The position numbers and the translations under genes are program-made. Below the pieces are notes generated by a model that was not told the DNA's origin, made no database searches, and saw only the letters and a program-made list of their open reading frames with translations. A stretch of 64,000 nucleotides of DNA from Gambelia wislizenii. Its lineage: Eukaryota > Chordata > Lepidosauria > Squamata > Crotaphytidae. Numbering within the stretch: the stretch's first letter is position 1; each line of letters starts with the position of its first letter. Positions 46,080-56,900 of the stretch are shown here, piece by piece. The stretch covers positions 194,787,809-194,851,808 of the forward strand of contig JAUMIR010000002.1 in NCBI GenBank assembly GCA_030847615.1, given 5' to 3'.

Positions 46080-47275
46080 TTTATTTTTTTATTTGTATTT
46101 TAAAATTGATACATACAAATATGTATTCGGTCAAGTCACAAGAGTTAATCGTTCAATATAAGCTCTAAAAAACTTCTAGAGTGTTAAATAAAACAGCTAA
46201 GGATCCAATTTCATTTAGAAAGTGAATTTACATAAATCCATATTCTCCATAATTATCCCCTCCTCCACCTTTCTTATTGAATCTTGTTTTTTTCTTTTTC
46301 TTCCCTCTTATTTCTGATTCTTTAATCAACTCCTAATTTCCACATTGTGGTAAAATCTTTAAGTACAACCTAGTATACACATTATTTATATCATTAACAT
46401 TGTTTTATTACTGGCATTACCAAATCCTATTTGTTCAGGCTTCCTTTCTGACTTTTCTGATTACTATCTCATCAGTCTTTAACATCCTACTCCCACATAT
46501 TAACAACAGTTTCCTTTATCAATCAGTTATAGATTCATTAAGATAAACTATTTAACTATTGGCTATGATTAGGATCTTTAGCTACTGTACATGTATTTTC
46601 AATGTTGTAATTTTGCAATATTGCCCCATCTGTTGGCAAGATAATTTGACACAATAGACCAGTTGCTTAAGTAAGAGTCCATAGTTTTTCCTTTCGACTT
46701 CATTGTCAGTTGGTCCATATGCATTGTTTCATACAGTTTTTCTAACCATATTAACAGGAATTATGGTCAAAAGATCAGAATGGGACATTATTTCTGAATC
46801 AGGAAACAAAAATATGATATCTAGATTTTATAATCTGTTACTAAAATGGGACACAGAAGAGGAAGTTGTTAAACCAAATATGATAGTTTGGGCCCAAAAT
46901 ACTGGCCATACAGTTGAACTTGAAAGCTGGAAAAAAATATGGACAAAACAGATTAAAAGAACCTTAATTCAAACTATAAGAGAGAGAATGTCTATAAAAT
47001 GTATCTCTCACCACATAAATTATTGATGATGTACAAAGGAATTCAAAGCGCGTGTTGGAAATCTGGGGAAAAACTGTACGTTTTACCACATATGGTGGAA
47101 TTGTAAAGAAACTACTAAATATTGGGAAAAAATTAAACAAACAATGGAAGAAATCTTGCACACTAATGTACAGTGGAAACCAGAAACATTTTCATTAGGT
47201 TTGATAGATGATGCAGCAGAATTGGAACATGGAAAGTTAATTTTTTTATATGCTGGTGACGGCAAAAAAAAAAAA
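46080..47275 (+). mobile_element. L1 LINE ORF2 C-terminus (46735-47275) and AT-rich flank
   Basis: From about 46735 the + strand reads NLLLKWDTEEEVVKPNMIVW, ELESWKKIWTKQIKRT, then (new frame) KGIQSACWKSG and FYHIWWNCKET, the ORF2 C-terminal zinc-knuckle-like region (C-x-x ... H-x3-W-x2-C) of reptile L1 elements. Frameshifts separate the pieces. 46080-46700 is very AT-rich and may be related sequence. Confidence 0.8.
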
Positions 47276-47719
47276 ATGGTTTCAACTGGCAGCAATATCA
47301 GAAAAGGGAGAAGCACCCAGTAAAAAGTATTTGCTCTCTGCAAGCTATGAACCAATGTGTCCCCATTTAGGTGTGGTCGTTTATGTTGCATCAAAAACAT
47401 CAGAAACCTTTTTCAATCTACTCTTCCTTTTTTCGCTTTAATTGGCTCAGAGAATGAGCTGCAGGTATGTAAGGCAGCTTTGCTACTGAAGCCAAGCAGA
47501 GTTGTTGGGTACATGCAAGGACTGTCTGGGAACCACATGTACATACGTAAATGCAGCAACAGTTTGTATTGTGCTGTAGGCCAAGGTTACTAGAGATCAA
47601 AGAACATTGTGCCAAAATATTTAGATCAAAGCAAGCTAAGACAATAGAGGCTAGCTAAATGTGTCTAACTTCAGCACAATATGAAGCAGGATTACTTCTG
47701 GCACCATTATCTTCCTTTG
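47276..47719. other. Downstream flank of ZACN
   Basis: Unique-looking sequence after the ZACN stop (to its left on the map). It must contain the ZACN 3' UTR; no clear polyadenylation signal on the - strand (TTTATT on +) was found close to the stop. Confidence 0.4.
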
Positions 47720-47910
47720 TCACCATTTGATGCCATCTAAATGGTATTCTCCAGGAAGTTTCTCAGGTTCACATTTCCAAAAGATGAAAATGGCTATAAT
47801 TAAGCAATGAAACAGAATGAGCAATCCTAAGTAGATACAGAAGAAGAACCTGTCCAAAGCAGTGGAAGCTTTATTTAGGCGTAATGGCTCTTCATACATG
47901 CCAGATTCTG
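47720..47910 (-). CDS. ZACN: ZACN exon 8 (M4 and stop)
   Basis: 191 bp. Several AG sites occur upstream; only the acceptor at 47911 (tcctttacccag) has a strong pyrimidine tract and keeps the frame from exon 7. It encodes ESGMYEEPLRLNKASTALDR, M4 (FFFCIYLGLLILFHCLIIAI) and the tail WKCEPEKLPGEYHLDGIKW, stop at 47720-47722. The 3' UTR below 47720 is not delimited. Confidence 0.88.
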
Positions 47911-50900
47911 CTGGGTAAAGGAGAAAGAGGTGACAAGTGAATTCTTTAGTTTGGAAACTCTGTAGAACAAAAGTATCAGAAGGCAAATGCAGTTGACGCT
48001 CCCAAAACTGGTTTGGGTGGTAGCTCTGTACACACACAAAAAGCAAGCAAGTGAGCAAGCAGAAATCTGAAATCGAACCCAGCTGTAGATCAGAAGTAAT
48101 ACTGAATGATCTTGAGAGAATATGCAGCTGTTGTTTGATGAGCTGAATTCAAGCGACTTTTATATTTGTCAATAAGTTCACATTTATAGTGTTCACTGCG
48201 GATCCTAATACTGCGGACCCTTCCTTGGTATACGCTGGGGCTTGGTTCCAGGACCTCCCACGGATACTAAAATCCATGAATGCTCAAGTCCCATTATATA
48301 CAATGACATAGTAGAATGGTGTTCCTTACATAAAATGGCAAAATCGAGGCTTGTTATTTGGAAAGTTTACTTTTGGAATACAGTTGTCCCTCCACATTCA
48401 CGGATTTGACATTCACGGATTTGAGTATTCACGGCTTGAAAATATTCTTAAAAAAATAATAATCCTAATAGCAAACCTTGATTTTGCCACCTTATATAAG
48501 GGACACCATTGCTATGCCATTGCATATAATGGGACTTGAGTATTCACGGGGGGTCCTGGAACCAAACCCCAGCGAATGTGAAGGGACAACTGTATTTTCA
48601 AGCTGTGGATGGTGGAATCTGTGGATGCAGAATCGATGGATACAGAGGGCCAACTGTACTTCTACAAGCATAAATATTTGGGCCCAAATTCTACTATTAT
48701 TATAACACAAATGTTTCAGCGCAGAGGGAAACAATTGGGCTTGCAAAAATCTGAATGTAGAAATCATTTTCTCTAAAATGTTTTTTTCCTTGTTAGTCAG
48801 ATGCTTCTTGGGCAGTGAACAGAACTGAAACAGAGTTCTTGCGCCTTAAAGCTTCAAGACATAGTCTGGAGTGAGTGGGTGGTTCTGCTAGCAATTAATT
48901 GTAAAATTGTTGTCACCCCATTCTTTAAGCCAAGCTCTTGTGACTTACAATTGAAATCATAAATAGCAACATTAACATTAAAATGAACTGAGCAACAACA
49001 TTTAAAAAAAACCTCAGCAGTTTAAGAACAGCCTAAGCACATTAAAAAAGAGGGACAAGACTTCAGTGTTGTGTGTTTTTTAAAAAGTCTTTAATATTAG
49101 ACCACCTTCCTGGCAAACAGCTTTTAGCATCGAGGTTTTGTGCTGCTGAACTGAAAGGTGGCTGGCTTACTTGTTACCTTGCCTTTGAAATGTCACTCTT
49201 GTGTTTCTTTATTTCCTGTTCACTCACCTTTCCCCCCAGGATCTTTCATATCTTCAGCATCATAGCTTTGGTCTTTAGGTAACTTAGTAGTAGCCTTGGC
49301 CTTTCTGCCTTGTAATCCACAGTTCTGCCACAGATAGACATTGTCCACAACCAACTTTGTCACCAAGATGGTCTCAATTGTGCTTAGGAATAGTAACACC
49401 AGGAGACCTGTGTAGTAAAAACCTAGAGGTTGGAAGAAGGAAGAAAGTAACTCCATTGTTATTAGCTGGTTCCCACTCTGTCATCTGTAGCTCAATATAT
49501 TGTCTCTTGATGCCATTACAGTGTGTGTTTCTCCACACCATGTAATTGGATACCAGTATTACTGAGAGCAAAGAAATCAATCCAAGGTTGCATTTTTTTT
49601 GCAACACTCCTGTGTTGCTTGTAACATGACCCTGCCTCAATTTTACCATTAAAAAAAAATAATCGATTGATGCATTCAACTTACTGAGCAGAGGAGTGCA
49701 AGAAGATGAACCAGGTAGTGATCCAACCACAGAGGAGTGGAACACCAGGTATGCCAGTAACAGGGTGACCATGTATGCCAGTCTGTCTCGGAGAGGGACA
49801 AGGAAGCCACAGAGGTCAGCTACAATAAGCGCAATGCCTGGCACAATCACAGAAAGGATGTTTCGTATCCCTGTGTTTTCTAAATTTATCTGGAAAAAAG
49901 ACCACAAAGGTCACTGTGACAGGAAGATAGAAGCACACAAGCTGTTGCATTTGCCGCCTTTGTAAAGACAATGTTGGCAAGGACTAATAGATCTAAAATT
50001 GAGTTAGAAAGGTCAACTAAAATGAAAAATGCCATTTTCAAAACTCAAGGGAACAAATGGCTCATTCTGTCCTTGTCAGAATTAACAAAGAAGCGAAGTC
50101 ATAAAAGCAGGCATAAGCTCCAGGATGCACTGAATGTATTAAAGCTGATATTTTTGTTGTGGAAATGGGACTTTGTGGAGCCCTACAAGGACCCCAGCAG
50201 CATAATTTTTGCACTCAGCACTTATGAGCTGCTCTTTCAGTGCTGTTCTTCCTTACAATTTGATCCCAGCTAACCAGGGTCACAAGGTGATCAATGATAA
50301 AGTGTTAAATACGTAGCTAATCAGATTGAACATTGCAACTGAGAGATCTATGTAGCCAGTTCAGAGTGAGGGTGAGGCTTCCTGTATCACACTGATTTCA
50401 GGTTGTGTAGACGACTGGTGGGATGCAGCTGTTGTCCTACTTTAGGAGAGGGCAAATTGTGGTCCCTTTCTATGTTGTTGGACTGGAGGTTCTAGCAGCT
50501 CTAACCAAAATAGCCAGTGGTGAGGGATGCTAGGAGTTGTATTCCAACAACAACTCGAGGGCTGCACTTGTCCACCTTGTTCTCGACACCACCCAGACAA
50601 AATGGTGGGTGAGGGTAGTGCAGCTACTATTGTGGATGCTGGTGCCAAGTAGGAAAAAGGTTTGTTTTTGTTCAGCACTAGGGATGGAAATAATATTCTC
50701 TGTTGTTTGTTTCCTGGTTGAAAAGTGGGTTTCACAAGTGTCAGGAAGCCATATTGGTAAGAATAATAGACTCCCACTAGTCCCCCCCCCCACTATTCAA
50801 GGGTCCCCAAGTGTTCCAGAGGTCTATTCTGCTGAAAGAATTGGGGGGGGGGCTCCAAAAGACACATGTTTCTCTGTGCAGAAAAGTCCTCTGGCACACT

Positions 50901-53900
50901 CCAAGTTGCTTGAATGGGAAGAATACATCACAGGAAAAAAAATATCTCCCACAGCAGGGGCGGGGGGAAGACTTGCATTCCTATTTAGCACCTCTTAAAA
51001 CCACCAGAAGTGTGTGGGAGCTACATTTCCCCCTGCTTTCAAGCTGGAACACCAAGGGCTCATTAGACAGGATAATTAATTGTGGAAAACAGTGCATTAC
51101 CTCACTATTGCAGCAGTGTTCATTTGTCCCCACTGTTCATTTACAAGATCACTGGCATGGAAAGCTATCTGAGTCTGAAGTTCACACAAAGCATACCCGC
51201 GAGAAAAGATGGTGGCCATGAGTGAATTACCTATCTTATTATCCCCCCAAAGCTCCCTTCATCTCCCCCCCGCCCACTTTTGCCTTGTTAAAACGAGAGA
51301 TGTGAAAGAGCAATCTTCTGCTTAAAAACATTTTTTTTTGCTCTGCTGCTCAAAAAAAGTACACAATCGTGTCTGCAAAAAACAACAATGGTGGCTCTGG
51401 GCGCTTCGTTGCTGGCAAGCCCGCCCCCGCACATGCCCAGCCAATCACGTTTTGACTTCCTGGATGTGCCCCAATTCAAATTGATTGTTAAAATGGGCTG
51501 TTATGCACATTTTCTAGTAATTTTTAAAAATATCACAAGAAACAGCGAAAGCTTTAGTTGCGAACTACTTGGAGTTTTCTGGCCCCCCTCCTTCCCAATA
51601 TGGTGAATCCTGGCAGGAACTCATCTGGACAAAAGGTATTCTGCCCGCATTCCTTCAGGGATTTTTTCATCATCTAAACAACGCCCAAGTCAGAAGGCTT
51701 GTTTCAGTTCAGTCCTATACTTTACTTACTGACTGACTGTGTCGCCTTTCTCCCAGCATAGACTTTAAGGCAACTTACATATGACTGGCAAGATAAATAA
51801 AAAGGAGGTGATAATGTGCAGATGACACTCAACTCTCTCTTTCCTTCCCACATAACTCCAGTGAAGCTGCTTCAGGGATAAACAGGTATCTGTCATCAGT
51901 AATGGACTGAATAAGGGCAAAGAAATTGAAACTTGAATCGAGACAAGACAGAGGTGCTCTGGTCAGTCAGAAGGCAGCTCAGGGAACAGGGACTCAGCCT
52001 GTGCTAGAGGGGGTTACACTCTTGAAATCTCAGGTTTGCAGCTTGAGCATACTCCTGGTCTCAGATCTGAGCCTGGATGCCCAGTGTTCAGTGGTGACCA
52101 GTTAAAACTAGTGAGCCAACTGAGCCTGTGCTTTGAAACATCAGACCTGGCTAAGGTGACCCATACTTTGATTACATCCTGTTTGGATCCCTGTGCTATA
52201 CTCTATGTGGAGCTGCCTTTGGAAATGGTTTGGAAACTTCAGTGGGTCCAAAATGTTGTGGTCAGACTGCTGACTGAGGCTAGTTACAGGGAACATATAA
52301 TTCACTGGTTACTGGTCCATTTCCGGGCAGAATTCAAAGTGCTGGTTATGCCCTTCAAAGTCCTATGCAGCCTGGGTCTAGAATGTCTAAAAGTCTGTAT
52401 CTCCCTATACAAGCCCCAGCCTGAGTGTAAAGATCTTTGGGAAAGGGCATTCTCTCAGTCTCATCACCATCACACGCACATTTGCTGAGAAAGCAGGAGA
52501 GAGCCTTCCCAGTCAGGGGAACTCCCTTCCATGGGAAGTTCAGTTGGCCCCCTCTCTTCTTTTATTCCACTGACAGGGAAAGGCCTTTTTACTGAGGCAG
52601 GACTTTGCTGTTTCTATTATGAGGCAGAAGGGTGTTAATGAATGTGATGTAATATGGTTTTATCTTCTAATTATGTCTTAGATATATGCTAAAGTGTTTT
52701 AATTATGTGCTTTTTAATAGAATCCTTTGTTTAATTTTTTTGAACAACTTTTGTAAATACAGTTTTAACTGGACTACATTTTCATTTTTTTGTAAGCTAC
52801 TTTGAGTCCCTTGCCAGGAAAGAGGCAGGACAGAAATTAAATCAAGTCCAGTAGCTGAGAGACCAGGATGTGAATCAAAATCCTGAGTGAAGTCTCCTCT
52901 CTGTCATTATTGGAACAGGTATCTTTAAGGAAGTCACACTTCCTCAACCTCAGATTTCCTGCTGAAAATATATTTGTTTCATATCCCTCATCGAACATTC
53001 ACTTTGCCCACTTCTGGTTAAGCAGGGCTTTAAAAAAGATGATGCAGAAGGTGGCTGTTATCAGCCAGGAGTGTAGGATCCAGCAGAGAAGCCACTGACA
53101 CTTCTATGAGTTACAGGCCAAGTCATCTCCTTACCTTCACTACAAAATAAGGCACTGACGTATTCCTTGGGCTTCTGATGTCCACACCCATGACGAGATA
53201 TTCACGATTTCTATTCAGAATTTTATTTTCAACAGAGACTTTGAATTCTATCTCACTGACTGGAAAGAGTAATTTAAAAACAGAGAGAGAGAGAGAGAGA
53301 AGTTATTGGGTTATTTTAGCAAAACAGAAATGATAGGTGTACCATCAGTTAGCTACCACTCTTCAATGGAAGGAAAGATGCCTGAACCCTCAAAGGCTAT
53401 TGAGGTGACAAGACAAAGACCAGCTTCCTCCCTAAATATTCACAAATTCTTTTAGCATGAACAAAAGAACATAGTTTCTTGGCACCTTACATATATTAAT
53501 ACATAAGTTTTCACAACTGCACACATAACAAAAGGTATCTCCTCAGAGAAGCTTTTGATTCCAAGGAAACTGATTTTTGGTAAGTAGATTTATTGCTTTC
53601 ACACTTCAATACCAACAGACTGGTTACCTGAAAGGCCCGTTTCATCTTATACAACTCTTTGAAGATTTATGGGCAGGGTCATAATTTGTAGCTTTCTGTA
53701 TCTTGTTACATTCTAGCCTTCTCCCACAACTGTATAATACACATTGGAAACTGCTTAATGCAGTTTAGATGTGTAAATTGCTATTGCTTAAAAACAATTT
53801 GTAAGCCGCTCTGATAGCCATTGTGGCTGAAGGGCGGGGTATAAATACCTAATTAATAATTAATTAAAATAATAATGTATAACTGTCATTAAATACCTGT

Positions 53901-56900
53901 GGTTTTCCTATCACTGCCATCAGTGCATCTGAAGAAGTGGATTGATATTGTAAAATGTAAAATGTGGGCTAGACAAGTTAACTGTTAAATGGATTTGTAA
54001 TCGGTTGACTGGCCGAACCCAAAGGGTGCTCAGCAGTGGTTCCTCTTTGTCTTGGAAAGACGTGACCAGTGGGGTGCCACAGGGTTCTGTCCTGGCCCAG
54101 TGCTATTCAACATCTTTATCAATGACTTGGATGAGGGAATTAGGGGCATGCTTATTGAATTTGCAGATGACACCAAATTAGGAGGAGTAGCTAATACCCT
54201 AGAGGACAGGATCAAAATTCAAAATGACCTGGATAGACTGGAGAGCTGGGCCAAAGTTAACAAAATGAAATTCAATACGGAGAAATGTAAGGTACTGCAC
54301 TTAGGACGGAAAAATGAAATGCATAGATATAGGATGGGAGAGACCTGGCTGAACGAGACTACGTGCGAAAGGAATCTAGGAGTCCTAGTAGACCACAAGT
54401 TGAACATGAGTCAACAGTGTGATGCAGCAGCTAAAAAGGCCAATGCGATTTTGGGCTGCATCAATAGAAGTATAGTGTCTAGATCAAGGGAAGTAATAGT
54501 ACCACTCTATTCTGCCTTGGTCAGACCTCACCTAGAATACTGTGTCCAGTTCTGGGCACCACAATCCAAAAAGGATATTGACAAATTGGAGCGTGTCCAG
54601 AGGAGGGCGACTAAAATGGTGAAAGGTCTGGAAACGATGCTTTATGAGGAGAGACTTAGGGAGCTGGGTATGTTTAGCCTGGAAAAAAGACGGTTAAGAG
54701 GCGATATGATAGCCCTGTTTAAGTATTTGAAGGGGTGTCACGTTGAGGATGGAGCAGGCTTGTTTTCTGCTGCTCCAGAGACTGGAACACGGAGCAATGG
54801 ATGCAAGCTCCAGGAACAGAGATTCCACCTCAACATTAGGAGGAACTTTTTGACAGTAAGAGCTGTTTGGCAGTGGAACACACTCCGTCGGAGCGTGGTG
54901 GGGTCTCCTTCCTTGGAGGTCTTTAAACAGAGGCTGGATGGCCATCTGTCGGGGATGCTTTGATCGTGATTTCCTGCCTGGCAGGGGGTTGGATTGGATG
55001 GCCCTCGTGGTCTCTTCCAACTCTGCAATTCTATGCTTCTATGATTCTCTTCACAAAAGCTCATGATAAAGTATCAGTCTCAGAAATGCTCCTAGATTCT
55101 TCCCTCCACATGCACTCCCCCCCTTTTTTTAATGCTGAAACAAGCTAAAACAACTATCGCTTTGAAAACAGCTTCCTTCCATTATAGATTTCTGAGGCTT
55201 CTGGAGGCCTCCAGTGATTAACATTTGGGGGGCAATTAATATTGAGAGGTTGCGAGGTTTTGAGAGACTGTGAGGGTCCCCCAAAAACTGGGATTTGAGG
55301 CTGTACTTCCCCTACTGCTGCTCTAAATGCTGCTCTGCCCAAATATATAAATTGTGGGTTAGTGTGATGTGAATGGAAAATGTGTATAAAGTTTAACATG
55401 AACTGTATGCATATTAACTCAGTCATATACCAGATGTCTGAAAACATGCCACTGTTTTGAAATCAGTTGGCTATTGTCCACAATAAGCAAACAGTTTGAC
55501 ATGTGCGTGGACAGGGGAGGGGGGCTGTCATTACTGTCAGCATTTGCTTGGTCTTAATGCCTTCATCGCCCTTCACTGCACCAAACAAGTATCATCCTTA
55601 AAAATGCAGACTGTTGGCAGCCGGAATGAAGGAAGAGACCACTCAAAATGACCTTGGATCATTTGGAACTGTGCCGTACATGTGTCCAAAATGTATCCCT
55701 TAGGCACCTTTAGGTTCTTTTCACACTACACAAGTGTAGCACTGTGATTCTAATTTTACTGTCACAGTTCCATCCTATGGGATCCTGGAGTTTGTAGTTT
55801 GGTCAGAGGCACTATAGAGCTCTCAGGGTCAGAACACGGCATACAACTACAAATCCCAGGATTCCACAGGAAAGGAACCATGGCAGTTAAAGTGGAATTT
55901 TCATGCTATAACTCTGTAGTGTGAAAGGGCCCTTAGAGCAGGGTGGCTATCATGTGGCCCTGCAGATGTTGTCAGACTGCAAGTCTGGCCCTAGCTAGAA
56001 TATTCAGTGATGAGGAATGCTGGAAGCTGCCGTCTGACAGCATCTGCACAGCCACAAAATTCTCCATCCCTTCTTTACAGGATTCTGCTTGGATGCCTCA
56101 ACAAAGTCCAGTTCTAGACATGAGAATCGGTTTCCTTGCACTGTTCAGTATGTGCCGACTTCTCACCTTTGTTGGACAGATAGAAGAAGCTCAAAGTGCA
56201 GCTGGAGGTATCAAGGGGGTAGTAAAAGAGATTGAAGTTACAGCTGCTCTCGATGCTCAGAGGGAGCAGAAACACTGTTTTCCCATCACTGTGCAGAACC
56301 ACATTGGGTGATTCAATCTTCCATATTGTATCAAACCTTTAGTAAGAAAAAAGAGGAAGAGGAGAGTGTTGCTTGCCACAGTCTTGATATTCTCCTCTGA
56401 AATTTTGAAACCTCACCCTGGATTTTTAAAACCAGAGAAAGGGTTTATACTTATTAAGGGTCTCAAAAGCTCTTTACTGGAGGAGGATCCTTAGATCTTT
56501 GTTGCTTGCCACAGAATGCACGGACGCTCCTTTGGCATATGATAGGACATCTACTATAAACACCACCTGCACTTTTCTTTATAGGCAGGAAAAGGATGAG
56601 AGAAAGGATGCCTTGTAGCTGTGCCTTTGCACGTGTGCTATTCAGAGGAAGCAGGCGTGTGGACCTCTGTCTCTAATATGGCACATTAGACCTCGGACTT
56701 TATCACACTACACTATTATAGTGCTTTTATTCCACTTTAACTGGTGTGGCTGCCTCCTGTGGAATTCTGGGGTTTATAGTTTAGTGTGGCCAAAGAGCTC
56801 CATGGCTGAGAATGCTAAATGCCCCTCCCTAAACTGCAAATCCCAGGATTCCACAGGAGGCAGCCAGAGCAGTTAAAGTGGAATAAAAGCGCTATAGCTG

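Noticed and set aside
47720..48058. 112-codon open frame on - taken as one ZACN exon
   Set aside because: Only the part from 47910 keeps the frame with exon 7 and has a strong acceptor; acceptors further upstream (for example ACAG near 48030 and near 47970) give stops or the wrong phase.
49374..49907. 177-codon open frame on - taken as one exon
   Set aside because: Only 49685-49889 has proper splice borders; the rest reads through the intron into exon 7 in another frame.
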